From Burkholderiales bacterium (lineage in GTDB: Bacteria; Pseudomonadota; Gammaproteobacteria; Burkholderiales; SG8-41), in contig JALHRQ010000012.1 in the NCBI GenBank assembly GCA_022841375.1, forward strand, positions 1 to 64,000: a stretch of 64,000 nt of DNA, read 5' to 3'. Within the stretch, counting starts at the first letter, position 1; each line of letters starts with the position of its first letter. Shown piece by piece: positions 1-7,554 of this stretch. Below the pieces are notes generated by a model, which saw only the letters and a program-made list of their open reading frames with translations, ran no database searches and was not told where the DNA came from. Position numbers and translations under genes: made by a program.

Positions 1-118
1 TCGAGCGGTTTTACAATCCCCGGCGTAAACACTCAACGCTGGGTAACATCAGCCCAGCCGAGTTTGAACGGCGGTTTGGAAGCTAAGTGCAAGTGTCCGG
101 AGAAACGGGTGAAACCCA
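1..118 (+). mobile_element. Right end of an IS3-family insertion sequence
   Basis: The window opens inside an insertion sequence. The first 86 bases encode the last 27 residues of an IS3-type transposase, and the bases after its stop (about 92-118) run TGTCCGGAGAAACGGGTGAA and then ACCCA. This resembles the GC-rich terminal inverted repeats ending in CA that are typical of IS3 elements. Immediately after it, the reading frame of a DUF2130 gene begins without its normal N-terminal part. The left end lies outside the window, so neither the target duplication nor the completeness of the element can be judged. Confidence 0.75.
3..86 (+). CDS. IS3-family transposase OrfB, C-terminal fragment
   Basis: The frame beginning at base 3 ends in the characteristic C-terminus of IS3-family DDE transposases (rve domain): a segment reading FYNPRRKHSTLGNISPAEFE, then a short basic tail and TAA. 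The N-terminal and catalytic parts are outside the window. The enzyme would catalyse cut-and-copy transposition of its element. The call rests on this family-specific tail, and the edge truncation comes from the window, not from the gene. Confidence 0.8.
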   Translation, partial: ERFYNPRRKHSTLGNISPAEFERRFGS

Positions 119-1012
119 GCAATAAAGGGGGGGCTTGCGAGAGTTGAGCTTGAGAAGCAGCTCGCCGAGAAGTCACTCAAAGAAAGATACGAGACGCAGA
201 TTAAAGATCGTGAGGATGAGATCGAACGTATCCGAGATATGAAGGCTCGTCTTTCGACCAAGATGATCGGAGAAACGCTCGAGCAGCACTGTGAGACTGA
301 ATTCAACCGCATTCGAGCGACGGCATTTCCAAGGGCATATTTTGAGAAGGACAACGACGCGCGGACAAAGAGCAAGGGCGACTACATCTTTCGCGACTCA
401 GATGAGAGTGGTACTGAGATCGTTTCGATCATGTTTGAAATGAAAAACGAGAGCGATCAGACCGCGACGAAAAGCAAGAACGAGGATTTTCTGAAGGAAC
501 TCGATAAAGATCGCACGGAGAAAGGCTGCGAGTACGCGGTGCTAGTTTCCCTGCTCGAATCTGAAAGTGAACTCTACAACACCGGTATCGTGGACGTTTT
601 TCACCGCTATCCGAAGATGTATGTCGTCCGGCCACAGTTCTTTCTTCCAATCATCACGCTGCTGCGGAATGCGGCAATGAACTCCCTTAAATATAAGTCG
701 GAGCTTGCACTTGTTAAGTCGCAGAACATTGACATCACGAACTTCGAGGCCGGGCTCGAGACGTTCAAAGCTGGATTCTCTAGAAACTATGACCTGGCTT
801 CCAAGCACTTCCAAACGGCGATCGACGAAATCGACAAGTCGATCGACCACCTGCAGAAAACGAAAGATGCGCTGCTGGGCACTAATCGGAACCTCCGTCT
901 TGCGAATGACAAGGCTCAGGAGGTAACGGTAAAGAGGCTGACTCGGGCAAATCCGACTATGGCGGCCAAGTTTGCGGAGCTCAAGGATGGCGATTCGGCT
1001 GATACGGAATAA
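119..1012 (+). pseudogene. DUF2130-family protein, 5'-truncated by the insertion sequence
   Basis: The protein matches the conserved C-terminal domain of DUF2130 (function unknown). It has the [10 protein letters not shown] segment, the FEMKNE and [27 protein letters not shown] segments that resemble a nuclease-like core, and the [10 protein letters not shown] tail. Family members usually carry a long N-terminal coiled coil of 150 or more residues. Here only about 33 coiled-coil residues remain upstream of the ATG at 239 (an open frame reading [20 protein letters not shown] and onward), and the frame then runs into the insertion-sequence end. The first ATG at 239 has no good ribosome-binding site, so expression is doubtful. 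It is probably a disrupted gene, although a residual domain could be made from 239. Confidence 0.8.
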
Positions 1013-1126
1013 ATTGAATGTCTGAATCTTGAAAAGTATTTTTAAAAATTTAGTCGAAGTTAATTTTTATAAAGTCATGCTGGCGATAATGCGTTCAAGA
1101 TTTATAAAAGCTATTAGGGGAAGTCA

Positions 1127-3388
1127 GTGATCACGGGTATCGCCAAAATCAAAAGCTTGGGTGTATACGAAAACTATACAAAGCCAACTGGGATGCAAGA
1201 GTTTGGCTCCAAGAACCTCATTTATGGATGGAACTACTCTGGGAAGACCACGCTATCGCGATTGTTTGCTCAGTTAGAAAGTAAGAGTCAAAACCCGGAT
1301 CTTGCTAATTGCTCCTTTACCTTTGAGACAAGCGATGATGCTATTACGGAGTCGAATTTTACGGAGACAAATTTAATCGTTCGAGTTTTTAATTCGGATT
1401 TTGTTCGAGATAATCTTAACTTCGCCGGCCAGAGTTTTAAGCCGATTCTGCTTCTGGGTAAGGAGTCTGGAGATGCACAAAAGAAGTTAGATCATTGTGA
1501 AGACCTTAGTAAGCGCACGCAGGAAAAGATAAAGGTCGTTTCGAAGGCTGTAAGCGATCTCGAGCTTTCCTATGCTGCGGCCAAGACAGTGGCTGCATCT
1601 AAGATCAAGAAAAATCTGGGGTTGGTTGAGGCCTATACGGCGACACATCTCAACGGCGACATTGGGGTGCTCTTAATACTAGAAGAATCACAACTTTTGG
1701 CAGAGGATAAGCTTCGAGATGATCTCAAACTTGCTCTAACACCAGATAGCGAAAGGCCTGGAGCGGTAGATCGAGTCGAATTGGTGCCGTCAATCGATTT
1801 CTTGCATAAAGAGGCCGAGGTTGTGCTTGCTGCAACGCCAAGCTTGGTGAGTACTATTAAGCATTTTGAAGATAATCCGTTGGTCGAAAAATGGGTGGGG
1901 GCAGGGCTGCCGTTACACTCAAAAAAGGACGAATGCGAGTTTTGCGGCGGCAATCTAACCGAGCATAGGCTTGCTGAACTACAAGCTCATTTTTCTAGGG
2001 ATCTCGCGGATCACAAGGGAAAGATTGAGAGGCTCCATAATTTGGTAAGCGAGGCTAGAGTTTCCATTCAGCTACCTAAGGAAGTTGAGTTGAACCCGCA
2101 GTTCCGCGAAAAATTCCGCGAAGTGAGTGTCCCATTACTCAAGGTCGTTGAGATTTTTAACCAGAGTGTGGATGCCCTTGTGCAGGATTTGCAGCGAAAG
2201 ATTGATGCTCCTTTCAGGTCGGTGGTTATTACTCCTTTGCCTGAAGGACTCACGCAAACGTTTTCTGATGCTGTCACGAAAATTAATGTGGTCATTGACG
2301 GTAGCAATCAGATCGCATCCGATTTCACCAAAGAAAAGCGAGAGGCGATTAAGAGGGTAAAGCTTCACTACGTCCAAGAGTTTGTTGACGAGCAGCGAAA
2401 TGCAGGGGGTGAGAAAAAGCTAGATAGGTTCAGGGTAAACCAGCGGCGACTCAATCGCTTTTTTGAGGTCACTCAGCAGGAGGCCAATAGGTTACGTGCT
2501 GTTATTAGTCAAGCGCAACTTGGCCGTGAAGATATCAACCAGCGTTTGGTTTCTATGATGGGAGGGGATGCTGTTCAGATCAAGGTAGTGGCGGAGGAGG
2601 GGCGGGAGCAGTTTCGACTTGTCAGGAGAGATGGAAGTTTTGCGAAGAATCTTAGTGATGGGGAAAAGACGGCTGTCGCTTTCTCATACTTTTTGACGAA
2701 GCTTAAGGAGCTCAAGCCCGAGCAATTTAAGGAGGCAATCGTTTACATCGATGATCCTATCTCGAGTTTGGATGCCAATCACATCTTTCAGATTACGGCC
2801 ACCATTCGAGATATTTTCTTCCATCAGGAAAAGGAGGGTGATCCATGGGTGACGAACTGCAAGCAGTTTTTTGTCTCTACACACAACTTTGAGTTTTTTC
2901 ATTTACTTCGGGAAGTTAAGCCGGATGGGCCTAAACAGGCACGCTTGTTCTTAATCAGACGTGTTGCTAATAAAACATCAACTATCGGCGATATGCCAAA
3001 TTCCCTCGCAAAATATTCTTCTGAGTATCACTTTCTTTTTGAGGTGATTCATCAGTTCCATATTGCGCCAGACAAGACGAATCATGAAGTGTTAATGCTT
3101 CTGCCAAATGCAGTGCGACGCTTTGTTGAGCTTTACACCTACTCCAGATTGCCGGGTGTCTTTAAAGAGAGTGTCGACCAACGGGCAGAGTTATTGTTCG
3201 GCAAGGAGCGGTCTAAGCGAATACTGAAGGTATTCCACTACTTTAGTCATGCGAACAGCATCGACCGTCTTGCGGGAAATAATGAGCTGATTTTCGACGT
3301 CGAGCATGCGGTGAATGATCTGCTGTCGGCTATACAAGCCAACGATTCACTGCACTGGAATGCGCTAGTGCAAGCAGTCAGCAAATAG
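1127..3388 (+). CDS. AAA_13 ATPase with zinc hook, RloC-like candidate anticodon nuclease
   Basis: This is a 753-residue ABC/SMC-type ATPase. Visible motifs are Walker A GWNYSGKT (34-41), a signature-type LSDGEK (509-514) and Walker B IVYIDDPISSLD (538-549). A long helical region in between contains CEFC (C270, C273) with flanking helices, like the Rad50/RloC zinc hook. C-terminal to the ATPase is NAVRRFVELYTY with R664 and E668, followed by HYFSH (H704, H708). This spacing resembles the Arg-Glu-His ACNase triad of PrrC and RloC, which cleave tRNA anticodon loops on phage infection. Function is inference from these motifs. RloC proteins are of similar size. No hsdRMS genes are adjacent. Base composition is lower in GC than the downstream genes, suggesting transfer. 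The weaker alternative is a generic AAA_13 protein without nuclease activity. Confidence 0.75.
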   Translation: MITGIAKIKSLGVYENYTKPTGMQEFGSKNLIYGWNYSGKTTLSRLFAQLESKSQNPDLANCSFTFETSDDAITESNFTETNLIVRVFNSDFVRDNLNFAGQSFKPILLLGKESGDAQKKLDHCEDLSKRTQEKIKVVSKAVSDLELSYAAAKTVAASKIKKNLGLVEAYTATHLNGDIGVLLILEESQLLAEDKLRDDLKLALTPDSERPGAVDRVELVPSIDFLHKEAEVVLAATPSLVSTIKHFEDNPLVEKWVGAGLPLHSKKDECEFCGGNLTEHRLAELQAHFSRDLADHKGKIERLHNLVSEARVSIQLPKEVELNPQFREKFREVSVPLLKVVEIFNQSVDALVQDLQRKIDAPFRSVVITPLPEGLTQTFSDAVTKINVVIDGSNQIASDFTKEKREAIKRVKLHYVQEFVDEQRNAGGEKKLDRFRVNQRRLNRFFEVTQQEANRLRAVISQAQLGREDINQRLVSMMGGDAVQIKVVAEEGREQFRLVRRDGSFAKNLSDGEKTAVAFSYFLTKLKELKPEQFKEAIVYIDDPISSLDANHIFQITATIRDIFFHQEKEGDPWVTNCKQFFVSTHNFEFFHLLREVKPDGPKQARLFLIRRVANKTSTIGDMPNSLAKYSSEYHFLFEVIHQFHIAPDKTNHEVLMLLPNAVRRFVELYTYSRLPGVFKESVDQRAELLFGKERSKRILKVFHYFSHANSIDRLAGNNELIFDVEHAVNDLLSAIQANDSLHWNALVQAVSK

Positions 3389-3439
3389 CGGTCTTCCGAA
3401 AAGATATTCTAAAGTGTAGCTATGGATTTGTTTTGATAG

Positions 3440-4039
3440 TTAGTTAGAAATCTTAGTGTACGTGCTATTCGCGGCGAGTTCTTCCCGCGTATTGATATTC
3501 CGAAACGCCGCCTCGTCGACAAAATCGACATTCGCGACTTTCAGCTGCGCATACCACCAGTCAATCTTGCGTCCGCCGCTTTCGAGAAACGCGGTGAGGC
3601 TCGGCAGCACCGACTTCCTGCATAAACAAAACACCGGATGCGGCTGATCGCCGGTGCGGGCCACCGCGAGTTCGGCGTTTTGCTGTTCCAGTGCGGTGTG
3701 CAGCTTCGCCACCAGATCCAGCGGCAGGAAGGGTGAGTCGCAGGGCGCGGTGACCACCAGCGGATGCGCGGCTTCACTCAGGCCGCGATGCAATCCCGCC
3801 AGCGGACCGACAAAACCGCCAATCGCGTCGGGAATGACGCGATATCCAAGTCCTTGATATTGTTCAATATTCTGGTTGGCGTTGATCAGCAGTTCATCGA
3901 CCTGTGGCGCGAAGCGTTCGATGACGTGTTGCGCCATCGGTTTGCCGCGCAGCAGCTGCAGGCCTTTGTCGACGCCGCCCATGCGCCGGCCCTGGCCGCC
4001 GGCGAGCAGGATGCCGGTCACTTTTTCAGAACCCATCAC
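3440..4039 (-). CDS. mobA: Molybdenum cofactor guanylyltransferase
   Basis: MobA joins GMP from GTP to molybdopterin, giving the MGD cofactor needed by DMSO-reductase-family enzymes such as the formate dehydrogenase encoded nearby. The N-terminal nucleotide-binding signature GILLAGGQGRRMGGVDKGL (about residues 9-27) and the PCDSPFLP segment near residue 100 are diagnostic, and the length (199) is usual. Two adjacent ATG codons (4039 and 4036) could serve as start. It is the last gene of a minus-strand set moaA-fdhD-mobA, lying 135 bases after fdhD. Confidence 0.95.
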   Translation of the reverse strand: MMGSEKVTGILLAGGQGRRMGGVDKGLQLLRGKPMAQHVIERFAPQVDELLINANQNIEQYQGLGYRVIPDAIGGFVGPLAGLHRGLSEAAHPLVVTAPCDSPFLPLDLVAKLHTALEQQNAELAVARTGDQPHPVFCLCRKSVLPSLTAFLESGGRKIDWWYAQLKVANVDFVDEAAFRNINTREELAANSTYTKISN

Positions 4040-4174
4040 AACAACCTGCCGAGCGAAGCCGGGGCAAGGCGCGCGCGAGGCTTCGGCGAGACATTACGGG
4101 GAAAGTAAGTCGAGCCGAAACGCAGCGCGCAACGCCGCCCTGGCGAGCGCAGGCGTTGGTGTGATGGGTTCTGG

Positions 4175-5014
4175 TCATGCGACCAGCGTGCGGGTGATGG
4201 CTTTGATGAATCGCTCGCGGCCGGTGAACAGCAGATAGTGTTTGTTGACCGCGCGGCCGAGCATGGTGATGCCGGTGCGTTGTGCGACGTCGTGGCCCAT
4301 CTGCGTGAGTCCTGATCGGGAGACCAGGAAGGGGATGCGCATCTGCGCGGCCTTGATCACCATTTCCGAAGTCAGCCGGCCGGTGGTGTAGAACACCTTG
4401 TCCGAGCCGTCGATGTCGTTAAGCCACATCAGGCCGGCAATCGCGTCGACGGCGTTGTGGCGGCCGACGTCTTCAACAAAGTGCAGGATCTCGGCGTTGT
4501 CGCCGTTGATGGCGGCGAGCGCGCAGCCGTGGACGGCGCCGGCGCTTTTGTAAATCGTTTCATGGCGGCGCACGGCATCGAGCAGGCTGTGCAGGCCAGC
4601 TTCACTGAGGCGCACGTCGCTGCGCAATTCGATGCTGTCGATTTCTTCCATCAGGTCGCCGAACACCGTGCCCTGGCCGCAGCCGGTGGTGACGGTGCGC
4701 TTGCGCATCTTCTTGTCGAGGTCTTTGACGGCCTTGCGCGTGGTGACGGCGGCGGAATCGGTTTCCCAATCGACCTGGACGGCTTTGATGTCCTTGACCG
4801 ATTTGACCAGGCGCTGGTTGCGCAGATAACCGAGCACCAGTGCTTCTGGGTTCTGGCCCAACGTCATCAGCGTGACGATTTCGCGCTTGTCGATATAGAT
4901 CGTCAGCGGGTGTTCGCCGGCGATGGGGGTGGGGACTGACTCGCCGTGTTCGTTCAGCGCGTCGACTTCGACGGTGAGGGGGCGGGTGGCTTTGGTGATT
5001 TGGGGTTTTGGCAT
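4175..5014 (-). CDS. fdhD: Formate dehydrogenase accessory sulfurtransferase FdhD
   Basis: FdhD passes sulfur from a cysteine desulfurase to bis-MGD and is needed for active formate dehydrogenase. The family segments TTGCGQGTVFGD, VGRHNAVDAIAG, FYTTGRLTSEMV and VSRSGLTQMG are present. The Escherichia coli CxxC (C121, C124) is reduced here to CGQG, so only the first cysteine is kept. I chose the ATG at 5014, giving 279 residues starting MPKPQITK, because a purine-rich GGGAGAGGGG lies upstream. A longer GTG start at 5050 would begin inside a repeat hairpin and add low-complexity residues. It lies between moaA and mobA on the same strand. Confidence 0.93.
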   Translation of the reverse strand: MPKPQITKATRPLTVEVDALNEHGESVPTPIAGEHPLTIYIDKREIVTLMTLGQNPEALVLGYLRNQRLVKSVKDIKAVQVDWETDSAAVTTRKAVKDLDKKMRKRTVTTGCGQGTVFGDLMEEIDSIELRSDVRLSEAGLHSLLDAVRRHETIYKSAGAVHGCALAAINGDNAEILHFVEDVGRHNAVDAIAGLMWLNDIDGSDKVFYTTGRLTSEMVIKAAQMRIPFLVSRSGLTQMGHDVAQRTGITMLGRAVNKHYLLFTGRERFIKAITRTLVA

Positions 5015-5038
5015 TTGCGTTGTTGCCCCTCTCCCTAG

Positions 5039-5068
5039 CCCTCTCCCCACCAGACGGTGGGGAGAGGG
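5039..5068. repeat. REP-like hairpin between moaA and fdhD
   Basis: A perfect 13-bp inverted repeat, CCCTCTCCCCACC and GGTGGGGAGAGGG, flanks a 4-base loop AGAC. CCCTCTCCC tracts continue on both sides (about 5034-5092). The same CCCTCTCCC and GGGAGAGGG words recur in the larger palindrome at 6793-6927, which suggests a dispersed intergenic family. It could attenuate or terminate readthrough from moaA, but it lacks a U-tract. Confidence 0.7.
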
Positions 5069-5093
5069 GACCAGTAAGGATAGGGTGAGAGGG

Positions 5094-6128
5094 TTAGCCG
5101 CCGATGTAGGACATCTCGATTTTTTTCAGCGGGATGGTCTGTTCGCCGCGGATTTCCGAATAACGGTCGGTGCGCGCAGTCCAGACTTTGCCGATGGCCG
5201 CGGAGAGTTCGTCATCGCTGGCGCCACCGCGCAGCAGCTTGCGCAGGTCGTGGCCGGATGTGGCGAACAGGCAGGTATAGAGCTGGCCTTCGGTGGAGAT
5301 GCGCGCGCGGGTGCAGTCGCGGCAGAAGGCCTGGGTGACGGAGGCGATGACGCCGATTTCGCCGGAGCCATCCTTGTAGCGCCAGCGTTCGGCGACTTCG
5401 CCGGTGTAGTTGGGGTCGGCGGGTTCCAGCGGCATTTCACGCGAGATGATGTCGACGATCTCGCGTGCGCTGACTACGTCGTCCATGCGCCAGCCGTTGG
5501 TGGCGCCGACGTCCATGTATTCGATGAAGCGCAGGATGTGACCGCGTTCGCGGAAAAAACGCGCCATCGGCAGGATGCTCATTTCGTTGAGGCCGCGTTT
5601 GACGACCATGTTGACCTTGATCGGGTCGAAACCGGCTGAGGCTGCGGCGTCGATGCCTTCGATGACTTTGGCCACCGGGAAATCGACGTCGTTCATCGCC
5701 TTGAACACGGCGTCGTCCATCGAGTCGAGGCTGACGGTGATGCGTTTCAAGCCGGCGTCGCGCAAAGCCTGCGCTTTTTTCGCCAGAAGCGAGCCGTTGG
5801 TGGTCAGCGTAAGGTCCATGCCGGGGATGTCCGCGAGCAGTTTGACCAGTTTCTCGACGTTGCGGCGCACCAGCGGTTCGCCGCCGGTGAGACGGATTTT
5901 TTCAACGCCATGGCTTTTGAAGACGCGGGCGACGCGGGCGATTTCTTCGAACGACAGCAGCGCCGAGCGTTCGAGGAACTGGTGATCGCTGCCGAACTTC
6001 TCTTTCGGCATGCAATAGACGCAGCGGAAGTTGCAGCGGTCGGTGACCGAGATGCGCAGGTCGCGCAAAGGCCGGCCGAGGCGGTCGCTGATTGCGGTGT
6101 TGCTGGCTGCTGGAGTCGATGCGGTCAT
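5094..6128 (-). CDS. moaA: GTP 3',8-cyclase
   Basis: MoaA is the radical SAM enzyme of the first molybdenum cofactor step, converting GTP to 3',8-cH2GTP. It shows the radical SAM motif [10 protein letters not shown] near the N-terminus, the TGGEPLVR segment, the C-terminal cluster cysteines in [12 protein letters not shown], and the C-terminal Gly-Gly (EMSYIGG) needed for activity. I chose the ATG at 6128 ([10 protein letters not shown], 344 residues) over a start at 6200, because the extra 24 residues are not family-like. It begins a minus-strand group with fdhD and mobA and is divergent from the DUF3305 gene. Confidence 0.95.
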   Translation of the reverse strand: MTASTPAASNTAISDRLGRPLRDLRISVTDRCNFRCVYCMPKEKFGSDHQFLERSALLSFEEIARVARVFKSHGVEKIRLTGGEPLVRRNVEKLVKLLADIPGMDLTLTTNGSLLAKKAQALRDAGLKRITVSLDSMDDAVFKAMNDVDFPVAKVIEGIDAAASAGFDPIKVNMVVKRGLNEMSILPMARFFRERGHILRFIEYMDVGATNGWRMDDVVSAREIVDIISREMPLEPADPNYTGEVAERWRYKDGSGEIGVIASVTQAFCRDCTRARISTEGQLYTCLFATSGHDLRKLLRGGASDDELSAAIGKVWTARTDRYSEIRGEQTIPLKKIEMSYIGG

Positions 6129-6253
6129 GAGGGTGTACAGAGAGAGAGGCTGATTATGGCAAAGGAGAATCCGCAGGCGCAAGGATGACAATACTTGCAA
6201 ATCAGGTATTTACGCTCATCCACCGGTTGAATCCCGGGGGGCGGTAGCGCAGA

Positions 6254-6763
6254 ATGGCGCGCATGTCGCAACCCGAAGCCATTTTGGCCACCCGCTGGCC
6301 CGCTGCCGTGATCATGGAGCGGCAGGCGCTGAACAACCGCTGGGCCACCGAAAAGTGGGAGGCCAAGGGAGTGGTGCCTGATCTGCAGCCGTCCGCCGAG
6401 CCCCGGGTGATCCTGGAAAATCCACAACTGCTGCAGGTTCTGTTTTGCGGTTTCAATATCGTGTTGCAGCGTGACGAGGCCGAGGGTTACTACATGAACA
6501 TCACTTCGCCGCAGCCCAAGGTGTTTGTGATGTGGCGGCTGGAAGACGAATGGGCGCGGCCGCAGCGGTTGACGGTGAGTTATCACGAAGGTTCGCGCTG
6601 GCTGGACAGCGGCGAGCCGGTCGATGGTGTGCCGCTGCCGGCGGAACTGATCCCGTGGATGGCGAAATACTGCGAAGAGAATTACAAGCCCGAGCCGCGC
6701 AAGAAGACCAAATACGCGAGCAACAAGGACAAGGGGCGCATGGGTAACTGGCGGCCTGATTGA
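6254..6763 (+). CDS. DUF3305 protein of the formate dehydrogenase locus
   Basis: This 169-residue cytoplasmic protein has the DUF3305 pattern: an N-terminal RWPAAVIMERQ stretch, a central MWRLEDE segment followed by YHEGSRWLDSGE, and a basic C-terminal tail KKTKYASNKDKG. Its biochemical role is unknown. DUF3305 genes are habitually found upstream of DUF3306 and polyferredoxin genes at formate dehydrogenase loci of proteobacteria, as here. An alternative in-frame ATG lies at 6263. It is divergent from moaA. Confidence 0.85.
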   Translation: MARMSQPEAILATRWPAAVIMERQALNNRWATEKWEAKGVVPDLQPSAEPRVILENPQLLQVLFCGFNIVLQRDEAEGYYMNITSPQPKVFVMWRLEDEWARPQRLTVSYHEGSRWLDSGEPVDGVPLPAELIPWMAKYCEENYKPEPRKKTKYASNKDKGRMGNWRPD

Positions 6764-6792
6764 TTGAAGGGAATTTGGCTTAGCGATAACCC

Positions 6793-6927
6793 CCCTCTCC
6801 CTGCCCTGCTTCGCCTCAAGTGTGCACTTGTCTCCCCCGCAAGCGGGGGAGAGGGGAAAAAAACTCCCTCTCCCACTTTTGTGGGAGACAAGGGCACACT
6901 TGAGGCGAAGCAGGGTTGGGGAGAGGG
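6793..6927. repeat. Long imperfect palindrome, MITE-like
   Basis: Two arms of about 45 bases (about 6793-6836 and 6883-6927) are nearly perfect reverse complements. Each contains CTGCTTCGCCTCAAGTGTGC or its complement. The centre holds two smaller hairpins, CCCCCGCAAGCGGGGG and CCCACTTTTGTGGG, joined by an A-rich segment. It lies between the DUF3305 and DUF3306 genes and shares CCCTCTCCC words with the hairpin at 5039-5068. It has no coding content on either strand. Confidence 0.85.
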
Positions 6928-6958
6928 CAAGAAATGCATCCAATAATTCTGGCTAGAC

Positions 6959-7510
6959 ATGGCAAATTCCGAAGATAAACCGGCACCCGGCGAAGAATTC
7001 CTGTCCCGCTGGTCACGCCGCAAGCAACAGGCGCGCGAACAGCCGGTGGAGCAGGCGCCCGTTGCGGTGACACCCGCCAATCAGGAAACGGTGCCGGTAT
7101 TGCCGCCGGTCGAAGGGCTGAACATGGATTCGGATTTCCGCGGGTTTCTGAATCCCAAGGTGGATGAGTCGCTGCGCCGGGCCGCGTTGAACAAGCTGTT
7201 TCATGAGCCGCATTTCAATGTGATGGACGGGCTCGACACTTATATTGATGACTATTCGATCTCGGATCCGATTCCCGAGGAGATGCTCAAGCAGCTGAAA
7301 CAAGCGCAGGACATCATCGTCGCCGGGAAAGAACGGCGCGAAGAAGCCGCCAGGCAGGAAGAAGCGGAGCGGCAGCGTCTGGCCGCTGCGGGGGGTGAGG
7401 AGAGCGGTGCGGCGGCGGCATTGCCGGCTGCTGCGCCGGAACCGGTGGCGCCGGCGGCGGATGTTGCCGCGCAACCGGAAAACAACGATAAAGGCACGCA
7501 GCGCGGCTGA
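6959..7510 (+). CDS. DUF3306 protein of the formate dehydrogenase locus
   Basis: This 183-residue protein begins with an FLSRWSRRKQQAR segment typical of DUF3306. The conserved core (DSDFRGFLNPKVDESLRRAALNKLF, then YIDDYSISDPIPEEM) covers roughly residues 57-110. The C-terminal third is Ala/Glu/Pro-rich and probably disordered. Function is unknown, and the pairing with DUF3305 and a polyferredoxin points to an accessory role in formate dehydrogenase assembly or electron delivery. The palindrome upstream separates it from DUF3305. Confidence 0.85.
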   Translation: MANSEDKPAPGEEFLSRWSRRKQQAREQPVEQAPVAVTPANQETVPVLPPVEGLNMDSDFRGFLNPKVDESLRRAALNKLFHEPHFNVMDGLDTYIDDYSISDPIPEEMLKQLKQAQDIIVAGKERREEAARQEEAERQRLAAAGGEESGAAAALPAAAPEPVAPAADVAAQPENNDKGTQRG

Positions 7511-7554
7511 GCAGCGGTGCTTGCGGTGACCACAAGAACACTTACGGGATAACC

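Noticed and set aside
5015-5050. Longer fdhD start at a GTG (5050)
   Set aside because: The GTG lies inside a repeat hairpin and adds a glycine/arginine-rich segment absent from the family.
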